Below the pieces are notes generated by a model. That model had not been told where the DNA came from. It worked only from the letters and a program-made list of their open reading frames with translations, and ran no database searches. Shown piece by piece: positions 36,167 to 44,171 of a stretch of 64,000 nucleotides of DNA; within the stretch, counting starts at the first letter, position 1; the number at the start of each line of letters is the position of its first letter. Source of the DNA: Methylobacterium sp. Leaf99. GTDB lineage: Bacteria > Pseudomonadota > Alphaproteobacteria > Rhizobiales > Beijerinckiaceae. Made by a program: the position numbers and the translations under genes. The stretch covers positions 1,421,481 to 1,485,480 of the forward strand of contig NZ_LMMU01000001.1 of NCBI RefSeq assembly GCF_001422375.1, read 5' to 3'.

Positions 36167-36298
36167 TCAGGGACGTCGCCGCGCGGAGGGCCGGTACCAG
36201 CAGCCGGCCTCCTTCAGTACCCAGAACCCGATGCGGACATAGGCAACCCACACCAGAAACTGGCGGCGGATGCCGGTCGGGGCATGATCGTCGGTCAT
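36167..36298 (-). CDS. Possible 43-residue protein
   Basis: The minus strand from the ATG at 36298 encodes MTDDHAPTGIRRQFLVWVAY followed by VRIGFWVLKEAGCWYRP and a short Arg-rich tail. It has a hydrophobic, Trp-rich helix with sensible composition and codon use for this genome. The ribosome-binding site is weak and no family is recognised. It could be a small membrane-associated peptide or a chance frame. Confidence 0.3.
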   Translation of the reverse strand: MTDDHAPTGIRRQFLVWVAYVRIGFWVLKEAGCWYRPSARRRP

Positions 36299-36680
36299 GA
36301 CTGGATCCCACGTGCACTGTCGTTGCCGGAGAACCACCTAGTATTTTGGTACTAGTACAGAAGGGCGATGCCGCCCCGCCGCCTTCACGATTCTGTGGGA
36401 GGCGACGGGATCGTTCCCCCCGTGGTGGTGTCACCCGCCGGATGGCCATCGGTGGTTGCCGGGCGGGGTCCGGTTGCGACGGCCAATCCGGAACCGACGA
36501 GAATCCCCGGCGATCGACGCGATGATGGTCCCGCGCAACCTCCCGGAGGCGCGGCCATCCGGAGAAGGGCGCTGACGCGGATGTCCGTGTTTTTCCTGAA
36601 ACTCACGGCTTTCCTTGCGCGTACCACCCGGATCACGCGCAATGGCGGGGAGGAAAAACGTATTGCCAGATGCCGAGCCA
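36299..36680. other. Spacer without a supported gene
   Basis: No gene is supported. An inverted repeat CTAGTATTTTGGTACTAG (36338-36355) stands out because it is A/T-rich in a GC-rich region; it could be an operator for the small minus-strand frame. The rest shows nothing I can name. Confidence 0.35.
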
Positions 36681-36887
36681 ATGGCTGTGGAAGAGACCCT
36701 CACCCCACGGCGATCCTACCGCGCCATCACCCGGAACGGCGACGGCCAGATCGTTCACGTACGGGACATCCAGGCAGGCAGCGACGCGGAAGCGATCGGG
36801 ATCGTCACCGAAAGGGATGTCGACGGTCGCACCGACCTCTATGACGAGAATGGCCTCGTCCAGCGCTTCGACACGCAGGCGACGTAG
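36681..36887 (+). CDS. Short hypothetical protein
   Basis: A 68-residue soluble protein (MAVEETLTPRRSYRAITRNG at the start; acidic C-terminal half DVDGRTDLYDENGLVQRF). The composition is balanced and coding-like but I recognise no family. Start sites at 36642 and 36615 in the same frame are possible. There is no close neighbour on the same strand, so no operon context helps. Confidence 0.5.
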   Translation: MAVEETLTPRRSYRAITRNGDGQIVHVRDIQAGSDAEAIGIVTERDVDGRTDLYDENGLVQRFDTQAT

Positions 36888-37235
36888 TCGGGAACCGCCC
36901 GGCGACTTCGATCACGGCCGTCGCCGAGGGCCGGCATAGGCGGGGCCGTCCCGGCTCCGGGACGGACCTTCGCCCCCGATCGAACCCATCGCCGTTCCGG
37001 GAACTTTCGTTCCCCGGGGGACAGCTGGATTGGAAGTCACACCCGCGGGGCTCATGGTCGATCTGCTGGCCCATGGGTATGCGTTGGAAACGGCGCCCCC
37101 CCCCGGGGAGTCTAGGCGCAGAGTGAAGCGGAACGACCGAATTTACGCGAACCGCCCGTAGCCCGAATCTTTGTAGGGTCCGTCAGGTCTCGGAGGGGGC
37201 GACAGGGCTGTGTTGCCATGGCCCCCTCCGGCCGA
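36888..37235. other. Spacer without a supported gene
   Basis: About 350 bases between two short genes in convergent orientation. I see no credible reading frame, clear terminator or repeat here. Confidence 0.4.
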
Positions 37236-37433
37236 TTACGCCTCGGCCTCGGCATCGTCCGCGTCGAGGATCGTCTCCAGATCGCCCGTCAGCGCTTCGA
37301 GTTGCTCGGATGTGGCGACGATCTTGAACTTGGTGCCATCCTCAGCCTCGACGGCGATCTCCACGTGATCACCGACCCTGGCAGCCAGGGCCTGCTTGAG
37401 GGTGTAGCTCGTGACGTCTTTGTTCGCTGCCAT
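37236..37433 (-). CDS. Short conserved-looking hypothetical protein
   Basis: A 65-residue acidic protein (MAANKDVTSYTLKQALAARV... VATSEQLEALTGDLETILDA). It has an excellent AGGAGG ribosome-binding site 5 bases before the ATG at 37433, which strongly favours translation. It is probably a small beta-barrel-like fold by its strand pattern (GDHVEIAVEAEDGTKFKIVATSE). Function unknown. Confidence 0.7.
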   Translation of the reverse strand: MAANKDVTSYTLKQALAARVGDHVEIAVEAEDGTKFKIVATSEQLEALTGDLETILDADDAEAEA

Positions 37434-37613
37434 ATGGGCCTCCTGCATCGGCAGCGGGTAACGCGAGGCGGGGCCTCGAAGGCCCTGCGACAGAACCTCA
37501 CGCGCTCACCCGGCCGATGCTTTTCGAGGCCGCCGTTTTCCCCGGGCTGAAGAATCCCGTCGCCCGCATCCCCGTGCCGGGTTGGCGTGTCCCGGGAGAC
37601 GGCTACGGGCGCG

Positions 37614-37883
37614 CTACCACCCGCCGCCCCCCCTCATGCTTCGCTGCCGGCAGGTTCGACCCATATCCTCATAGCCTGCGGGGCAGCGACGAACGCACGC
37701 CCCGGCGGCATATTTCAGCGGTGGCCGGCAGGCTCGACTGAAGCGCTGTTCCTGGAACAGAAAGTCTTTGGCCGGGCTCTGCGCCGCGGCCGGGCCGGAG
37801 AGGGCCACCGGCAACGCACCGGCGATCCCGAGAACGGCCGCGCAGGACAGACGGGCCATGTGTCGTCGCAGATAAGATGGCAT
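37614..37883 (-). CDS. Small secreted cysteine-containing protein
   Basis: An 89-residue protein with a clear signal peptide (LSCAAVLGIAGALPVALSGPAAAQ) and a mature part with four cysteines (RACRPPLKYAAGACVRRCPAGYEDMGRTC), likely forming two disulfides in the periplasm. The start at 37883 removes an 11-residue extension seen in the longer frame. No family is recognised; there are no informative neighbours. Confidence 0.6.
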   Translation of the reverse strand: MPSYLRRHMARLSCAAVLGIAGALPVALSGPAAAQSPAKDFLFQEQRFSRACRPPLKYAAGACVRRCPAGYEDMGRTCRQRSMRGGGGW

Positions 37884-38112
37884 CCCGTTCCGGTCTCCTA
37901 GAGGTCTCTTGTCCAACGCTGCCGTTGTGCCGGAGCGGGACCCGACCGCAACCGGACGTTTCGGGAGGCACCCCCGACCCCGTCCGCCCTCGCGGAGCGG
38001 GTCGGACGAGACCGGTGCAAATCGCGCGTCAGGCGTTCAACCCGAGAGCGCCTTTCCGTGACAGCCCCGCATCTTCGGGGGCGGGATCCGCCCCCGCTTC
38101 GGCGGACAAGGT

Positions 38113-38388
38113 TCAGCGGGTCGGAGAACCGGCCCCCTTGCCGGCCGATCCAGGGGAGGAGCCGGAGCCCGCATCGTTCGCCCCAGTGCTGTTCGCCGTC
38201 CCGGAGCGGCTCTTGTCACCCGTCGAGGGGCCGCTTCCGGCGGCACCCGGGGAGGAGCCTGCGCCCGCATCGTTGGGGCCCGTGCTGTTCAGGGTGCCCG
38301 ATTTCGTGGTTCCCGATCCGCCTTCGGCCGCGATGGCAGCCGAGCCCAGGACCAAGGTGGAGGCGAGGACGAGTGCGATGGCCTTCAT
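38113..38388 (-). CDS. Small secreted Gly/Ser-rich protein
   Basis: A 91-residue exported protein: signal peptide MKAIALVLASTLVLGSAAIAA, then a low-complexity mature part built from two related segments (GTLNSTGPNDAGAGSSPGAAG and SGTANSTGANDAGSGSSPGSAG). An AGGGAG ribosome-binding site precedes the ATG at 38388. Such short Gly/Ser/Asn-rich exported proteins are common in Methylobacterium-like genomes, but the function is unknown. Confidence 0.68.
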   Translation of the reverse strand: MKAIALVLASTLVLGSAAIAAEGGSGTTKSGTLNSTGPNDAGAGSSPGAAGSGPSTGDKSRSGTANSTGANDAGSGSSPGSAGKGAGSPTR

Positions 38389-38892
38389 GGTGTTTCTCCC
38401 TGATGTTGGCGCGCGGAACGCAGAGGGTAACGTCACGCCGAGTCGCGACGTTCCGGCGCACGCGATGAGGCTCGGCCCAAGCGACGGGACCAGACCGCGA
38501 CAAGACTGATTCGCTGGATTCTGAAGTTCTGTACTCGGCTCATGACTTGACGAAGACCCGGGGTCGAGCCTGCGGCGCCGGCGTCTTCATGCAAACGTCA
38601 CGGCACGAAACTATTCGCATCGGACGCTTCAGTGTTTCTGGGGCAGGCCATCTCTCGGCTTTCGCGCCGGGGGACGGCCCTTCGGCCGCGTGAGTTCGCG
38701 GGACGTCTGCCGGTCCCCGGCGCCGTGTTGTCTGGAATGCCCGGTCCGGAGTGTCCGCATGATCCCGACGCTGCAAGCCCCCGCGGTCGATCCACGGCTC
38801 CGGGCTTGGTCCGACACCCCGGCGGCCCCCGACGCGAAGCCGGCGACACCCCCTCCCCTCAGCGCGCCTTCACGACGGAGACCCCGCCGGTC
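38389..38892. other. 504-base spacer before the secreted phosphatase gene
   Basis: No credible gene. The upstream in-frame extension of the following gene (to 38632) lacks family similarity and ends in Arg/Pro-rich noise. The promoter of the phosphatase gene is expected here but no boxes are obvious. Confidence 0.4.
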
Positions 38893-41463
38893 ATGACCTA
38901 CACGCTCCAGATCCTGCACGCCTCCGACTGGGAAGCGGGCCTGCTCGCCACGCAGCGTGCGGCGAACTTCGCCGCCATCGTCGACAAGCTCGAGGACGCG
39001 ACCCCGAACTCCATCACCCTCTCCACGGGCGACGGCTGGATCCCGAGCCCGTTCTTCATCGCCGGCGCCGATCCGCAGCTCGCGGCGACCTATAACGGCG
39101 TCTACAACCAGCTCTACGGACTCACCGGGGCTGCCGCCTACACCAGGCTCGCGCCGTCCGTGGGCCGGGCCGACGTCACCATCCAGAACATCGTCGGCGT
39201 CCAGGCGGCGGTGTTCGGCAATCACGAGTTCGATTCCGGCCCAACGGAGGTCGCCAACATCATCGGGGCCAATCTCGGCGCCGCGCCGGGCAACGCCGAC
39301 GACACCTGGGTCGGCGCCCAGTTCCCCTATCTCTCCACGAACCTGAACTTTTCGCGGGAAGCGGCCTTGTCGGGCCTCGTCAACCCGAACGTCTCGAATG
39401 CCACCTTCGCGCAGACCGGACCGGCCTCGACCCAGACCGGCACCGGCGCCGACAAGATCGCCCGATCCGCCATCCTGGTGGAGAACGGCGAGAAGATCGC
39501 CTTCGTGGGCGCCACCACCCAGGTCGAGCCGCTGCTGACGACCCTCGGCAACGTCACGGTGGACGGCTTCGACGGCCGGGACAACATCCCCCTGCTGGCC
39601 CAGCAGATCAACGCCGAGATCGACCGGGTGCTCGCCGCCAATCCCGACGTGAACAAGGTCATCGTCGGCACCCACCTGCAGCAGCTCGCCAACGAGCAGG
39701 CCCTGGCCCCGCTCCTGCGCAACGTCGACGTGCTCATCGGCGGCGGGTCGCACACCTTGCTGGCCGATGGCGACGACCGGCTGCTCTCCGGCGACACGGC
39801 CGCCGGCGCCTACCCGCAATTCCACACCAATGCCAGCGGCCAGACCCTGGTCCTCGTCAACACCGCCTCCGAGTATTCCTACGTGGGCCGCCTCAACGTC
39901 ACCTTCGACGACAAGGGCAACATCCTTCGCGATTCGGTGAACCCGGCCACCAGCGGGGCCGTGGCGGTGGACGACGCCACCGTCGCGGGGCTCTACGGCT
40001 CCACCGCCGCCGCCTTCACCCCCAGCAGCAAGGGCTTCCTCGTCCGCGAGGTCATCGAGGGCCTCGACGTCAACAACGACGGCGTGCAGGAGACCGCCGG
40101 CATCGCCGACGTCATCCGCGCCCAGGACGGCAACATCCTCGGCCGCTCCAACGTCTACCTGGAGGGACGGCGCGGCGAGGTCCGCACGGAGGAGACCAAC
40201 CTCGGCGACCTGACGTCGGACGCGAACCTCTGGTACGCCAAGCAGTTCGACGCCGGCGTCACGGTCTCGATCAAGAACGGCGGCGGCATCCGCGACTCCA
40301 TCGGGTCGTTCTCCACGTCAGGCGGCGGCACCAGTGAGCTTCCCCCCGCGGCCAACCCCTCGGCGGGCAAGCAGGCCGGCGACATCTCGCAGCTCGACGT
40401 CACCAATTCGCTGCGCTTCAACAACAACCTCGCAATCGTCACCGTCACGGCCTCGGAGCTGGAACGCGTCCTCGAGCACGGCGTCGCGGCGGTGGCAGCG
40501 GGCGCGACGCCCGGACAGTTCACCCAAGTCGGCGGGATCTCCTACAGCTTCGACGCGACGAAGCAGGCTCAGACCCACTGGTCCTGGGACACGAAGCTCG
40601 TCGGCTCCGTCCACGACCTGAGCTTCAAGGCGGACCCCTTCGCCGACATCGACGGGGCGTTCACCGCCACCGTGAAGGCGCGCTTCGACGACCTCGATGC
40701 CGGCGCCTGGCAGCGCGTCTACGATTTCGGCAACGGGCCCGATATCGACAGCGTGTGGCTCGGCCAGGTCGGCACCTCGAGCGACATGCAGTTCTCCGTC
40801 GTGAACGGGGGCAAGGTCGGGCAGGTGATCGCCAAGAACGCGATCGTGGAGGGCAAGGAGGCCACCTGGACGACCAGCGTCAACGAGGCGGGCTGGATGC
40901 GCCTGTTTAAGGACGGCGCCGTGGTGGCCGAGGGACAGGGCCTCGTGCCGAGGGACGTCGACCGCGCCAACGAGTTCGTCGGCAAGTCGAACTGGTCCGA
41001 CGTCAAGCCGTTGGTCGGCAAGGTGAGCGACCTCGTGATCACGCCGCACAAGGCCATTCCGGAGATCGACGGCGCCTTCAAGATGTTCGCCGAGGTCCGG
41101 TTCGACGATCTCGACAGCGGTTACTTCCAGCGCGTCTTCGACACCGGCAACGGCGCGGACAGCAACAACATCTGGCTCGGCCAGGAATGGAACGGCGACG
41201 ACATGGTGTTCGAGATCCTCACCGGATCGACCAAGCACCGGATCACCGCGCCGGATACGATCGTGGAGGGCGAGATGGCGAAGTGGCAGGCCAGCGTGGA
41301 CGAGTCCGGCTACATGCGCCTCCTCAAGAACAGCGCACTGGTCGCCGAAGGACAGGGCGCGGTGCCCCTCGACGTCGTGCGCACCAGCGACCTGATCGGC
41401 AAGTCCAACTGGTCGCCCGACGGCGCCCTGGTGGGTCAGATCAACGAGCTGATCTTTATATGA
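38893..41463 (+). CDS. Large secreted metallophosphatase/5'-nucleotidase with duplicated C-terminal domain
   Basis: An 856-residue protein. Residues about 1-300 form a calcineurin-like metallophosphatase domain (LQILHASDWE, AAVFGNHEFDSGP with the metal-binding GNHE, KVIVGTHLQQL). Residues about 330-560 are a 5'-nucleotidase C-terminal domain (VYLEGRRGEVRTEETNLGDL, VSIKNGGGIRDSIG). Two tandem repeats of about 138 residues follow (from about 573 and 711), each starting with a DGAF...ARFDDLD..RVYDFGNG-like block and resembling concanavalin/LamG folds. No N-terminal signal peptide is visible, so type I secretion is likely; such a system is encoded 1.4 kb downstream. Probable role: scavenging phosphate from nucleotides outside the cell. 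Confidence 0.88.
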   Translation: MTYTLQILHASDWEAGLLATQRAANFAAIVDKLEDATPNSITLSTGDGWIPSPFFIAGADPQLAATYNGVYNQLYGLTGAAAYTRLAPSVGRADVTIQNIVGVQAAVFGNHEFDSGPTEVANIIGANLGAAPGNADDTWVGAQFPYLSTNLNFSREAALSGLVNPNVSNATFAQTGPASTQTGTGADKIARSAILVENGEKIAFVGATTQVEPLLTTLGNVTVDGFDGRDNIPLLAQQINAEIDRVLAANPDVNKVIVGTHLQQLANEQALAPLLRNVDVLIGGGSHTLLADGDDRLLSGDTAAGAYPQFHTNASGQTLVLVNTASEYSYVGRLNVTFDDKGNILRDSVNPATSGAVAVDDATVAGLYGSTAAAFTPSSKGFLVREVIEGLDVNNDGVQETAGIADVIRAQDGNILGRSNVYLEGRRGEVRTEETNLGDLTSDANLWYAKQFDAGVTVSIKNGGGIRDSIGSFSTSGGGTSELPPAANPSAGKQAGDISQLDVTNSLRFNNNLAIVTVTASELERVLEHGVAAVAAGATPGQFTQVGGISYSFDATKQAQTHWSWDTKLVGSVHDLSFKADPFADIDGAFTATVKARFDDLDAGAWQRVYDFGNGPDIDSVWLGQVGTSSDMQFSVVNGGKVGQVIAKNAIVEGKEATWTTSVNEAGWMRLFKDGAVVAEGQGLVPRDVDRANEFVGKSNWSDVKPLVGKVSDLVITPHKAIPEIDGAFKMFAEVRFDDLDSGYFQRVFDTGNGADSNNIWLGQEWNGDDMVFEILTGSTKHRITAPDTIVEGEMAKWQASVDESGYMRLLKNSALVAEGQGAVPLDVVRTSDLIGKSNWSPDGALVGQINELIFI

Positions 41464-41469
41464 GGGCCC

Positions 41470-41499
41470 GCCGCTCCGGGCGCCGTCGCCCGGAGCGGC
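41470..41499 (+). terminator. Strong hairpin after the phosphatase gene
   Basis: A perfect 13-bp stem GCCGCTCCGGGCG / CGCCCGGAGCGGC with loop CCGT starts 6 bases after the stop codon. It is the longest perfect terminator-like hairpin I saw in the window. Confidence 0.75.
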
Positions 41500-41739
41500 T
41501 CCCGTCCAGGCCGGACCTCGCGCGGGTGATGTGTCCCGGTGCGGGGTCCGGAGCGCGAAGGCGGTTCCGTGACATGCGGATCGAGTCGGCGCCCGATCCG
41601 GACGCCGAACATCAACGCACCGCCGGAGCGGCGACGCGTTGTCGCCGGCTCCCGCGACGCGCGATGCCGGTCATGGGCTCCGTTCGAGCGACCGGACCGT
41701 TCGCCGCCGCGAAATCGGGGGCGGCCGGCGGAACGACGA

Positions 41740-42384
41740 TCAGGAGCCGATATGCAATTCGAATGACTTGAGGGCCAGTTCCGTCCTGTTTCGAACCTTG
41801 AGCTTCTTCATGATGCTTCGGATGTGGACCTTGACGGTGCTCTCGCACATGCCGAGATCGTAGGCGATGATCTTGTTGGGGCTGCCTTTCCGTATCGCCG
41901 TGATGATCGCGGCTTGCCGGGGCGTGAACGGCAGGCTGACAACGGGTGGCGTGGGTAGACTCGGATTGGTCTTCTGCGCCGTGATCACGCTGTCGGGGGG
42001 AACATAGGACCCGCCCGACAGGATCAGGCTGATGACGCCGTTGAGGATGCGGAGATTAGAACTCGTCGGGAGAATGCCCCGTGCTCCGAGCTCGAACACC
42101 TTGATGGCCGCATCGGCGCCGGCCGTATCGCAGATGACCAGAACCGGGCAGGATCGGCACGCGCCGTGCAGGACGGTCAGGTCGGCGACGATGTCGAGGT
42201 GGCTGCTTCCCCAGAGTATGATGAGGTCGCAACCGCGCGTCGAGACGAGGTCGGCGCAGCCCTCCACGGACGGCAACGTTTCCACGTCGTAGGCCCACGA
42301 TCGCATAGCTTGGGCAAGACAATCCCGAATGAACGCGCGGTTGTCGATGAGAACGACCATTCGCGGATCGGGTCTGTCCATCAT
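41740..42384 (-). CDS. LuxR-type response regulator
   Basis: About 214 residues. The N-terminal half is receiver-like (MVVLIDNRAFIRDCLAQAMRSW, LIILWGS, CPVLVICDTAG, LGARGILPTSSNLRIL) and the C-terminal LuxR helix-turn-helix is clear (LPFTPRQAAIITAIRKGSPNKIIAYDLGMCESTVKVHIRSIMKKLKVRNRTELA). The phospho-acceptor is not typical: tryptophan/glycine replaces the expected Asp near LIILWGS, so it may be phosphorylation-independent. The start is uncertain; in-frame ATGs at 42441 and 42600 would lengthen the N-terminus. It lies between the secreted phosphatase and the type I secretion genes and may regulate either. Confidence 0.82.
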   Translation of the reverse strand: MMDRPDPRMVVLIDNRAFIRDCLAQAMRSWAYDVETLPSVEGCADLVSTRGCDLIILWGSSHLDIVADLTVLHGACRSCPVLVICDTAGADAAIKVFELGARGILPTSSNLRILNGVISLILSGGSYVPPDSVITAQKTNPSLPTPPVVSLPFTPRQAAIITAIRKGSPNKIIAYDLGMCESTVKVHIRSIMKKLKVRNRTELALKSFELHIGS

Positions 42385-42616
42385 GCCGGATCCGGGCCCC
42401 GCAGTACCGGTCCGCGGCCCCTGGTTGCCCCCATGTCCCATCGACGGACCGAGATCCACCTTATCGGGGGGAAGCGCCCTGGGCGGGCCCGCTTCCGGCT
42501 TTGCAATGGCCTTCACGGCCGACGTTTCGAGGAAGATTCCGGCGCACATCTCGCAATTGAGACTCCAATGAACCAATATTCGATACAGCAATTCTGACAC
42601 AGTCGAGCTGAAAGTA

Positions 42617-42657
42617 AATCATGTTTTTGTTGAAAACCTCAACAGTAATCATGTTTT
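42617..42657. promoter_or_regulatory. Paired direct repeats upstream of the LuxR gene
   Basis: The 11-mer AATCATGTTTT occurs at 42617-42627 and again at 42647-42657, exactly 30 bases apart (about three helical turns), flanking a small dyad GTTGA-AAACC-TCAAC (42629-42643). The whole block is A/T-rich. This looks like a regulator binding region for the LuxR gene. Confidence 0.5.
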
Positions 42658-42827
42658 GGCGAAAAGATTAATTTCCTATTTTGGCACGATGCAATTGAGT
42701 TTCAACATTTTTGAGCATCCAATAAGAATGAATACCGAACGAATGCTGGAGACGTCTCACTGAGCGGGTCGGAATGGCACGTCATGCCCGACCGTGCCGG
42801 TAATGTCCCGCAGATACGAGCCGGAGT

Positions 42828-44171
42828 TCAGCGCTCACGCCAGGCCTTGGCGATCTGATCGGTGAGGGGCTTCGTCAGGTAGCTCAGGACCGAGCGGTCA
42901 CCGAGCTGCATGTAGGCCTCCACCGGCATGCCGGGCACGAGGCGCAGGGATCCGAGACGGGCGGCTTGGTCCGGCGGCAGGCGGATGCGGGCGGTGTAGT
43001 GGCTCAGCCCGGTCTTCGGGTCGGTGGTCACATCCGCCGAGACCCGCGCCACGACCCCGTCGATCTCCGGCGTCGTGCGCTGGTTGAAGGCGGCGAACCG
43101 CAGGATCGCCGCCTGGTCGAGGCGGACGTTGTCGATGTCCTGGGGCTGGATCTTCACCTCGACGGCGAGCTGGTCGGCCTCAGGAACGATGAGCATGGCG
43201 GGTTCCGAGGGCGTCACCAGGCCGCCGATGGTGTGCACCGTCATCTGGTGCACGGTGCCGTCCTGGGGCGAACGCATGTCAACGCGCTTGAGCTGGTCCT
43301 CGGCCGCGACGCGCTTCTCCACGGCTTCCGACCATCGGCCCCGGATCTCGGCCAGATCCTTGCCGACCTCGGAGCGCATGTCGCCGTCGATCTGCAGGAT
43401 CTGGAGCTCGGTCTCGGTGATCTTGCCCCGGGCCGAGGCCGTCGCGGCGACGAGCTGGCCGCGCTCGCCGTCGAGGCGCGCCGCGTCGCGCTCCAGGGCG
43501 TTGACCCGGGCCAGGGAGACCAGGTTCTTGCCGTAGAGCTCGCGCACGCCCTTCAGCTCGTCGGTGATGAGGCTGATCTCGTGCCGCTTGGCCCCGGCCT
43601 GCTCCGTGAGGCCCTTGATCTCCTCGCGCAGCTGGAGGATGCGCTCGCGCAGCTGCGCCTTCTGGCCCGCGCGGCCCGCCACGCGGGCGGTGAACAGCCG
43701 GGCCTCCCCGTCGATGAGGTGGGCCACCGAGGGGTCGGTCGCCCTGCGCGCCGCGAGGTCGGGCGGAAACCGGACCTCGGCATGGCCGTCGCGCTCGGCC
43801 TCGTCGCGGGCCCGGCGCGCCGCGAGTTCGTCGAGGGCCTTCAGGACGATGTCGAGGTTGGCCCGGACCTGGGTCGCGTCGAGGCGGATCAGCACGTCGC
43901 CGGCCTTGACCCGTGCGCCCTCGCGCACCCGCAATTCACCGACGACACCGCCGGTGGGATGCTGGACCTTCTTCACGTCGGATTCGACCACGAGCTGGCC
44001 CGGCGCGATCACCGCGCCCGAGATCTGCGTGACGGTGGCCCAGCCGCCGACGCCCACCACCAGGGCCGCGCCGAGGCTGAGGCTGAGGGCGAGGTGGCCG
44101 TGGATCGAGCCGTGGGCGGTCGAGGGGCCGAGGGCCGCGGCAGGGGCATTGAGACGAACGATATGGGTCAT
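42828..44171 (-). CDS. Type I secretion periplasmic adaptor (HlyD family)
   Basis: A 447-residue membrane-fusion protein of the HlyD/PrtE/PrsE type. One N-terminal membrane helix (LALSLSLGAALVVGVGGWATV) is followed by the lipoyl-like GAVIAPGQLVVESDVKKVQHPTGGVVGELRVREGARVKAGDVLIRLDATQ, a long coiled coil (about residues 150-300) and the C-terminal beta-barrel (RSPQDGTVHQMTVHTIGGLVTPSEPAMLIVPEADQL). It links the inner-membrane ABC exporter to an outer-membrane TolC-like channel not seen in the window. It overlaps the ABC gene by a few bases (ATGA-type). Confidence 0.93.
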   Translation of the reverse strand: MTHIVRLNAPAAALGPSTAHGSIHGHLALSLSLGAALVVGVGGWATVTQISGAVIAPGQLVVESDVKKVQHPTGGVVGELRVREGARVKAGDVLIRLDATQVRANLDIVLKALDELAARRARDEAERDGHAEVRFPPDLAARRATDPSVAHLIDGEARLFTARVAGRAGQKAQLRERILQLREEIKGLTEQAGAKRHEISLITDELKGVRELYGKNLVSLARVNALERDAARLDGERGQLVAATASARGKITETELQILQIDGDMRSEVGKDLAEIRGRWSEAVEKRVAAEDQLKRVDMRSPQDGTVHQMTVHTIGGLVTPSEPAMLIVPEADQLAVEVKIQPQDIDNVRLDQAAILRFAAFNQRTTPEIDGVVARVSADVTTDPKTGLSHYTARIRLPPDQAARLGSLRLVPGMPVEAYMQLGDRSVLSYLTKPLTDQIAKAWRER

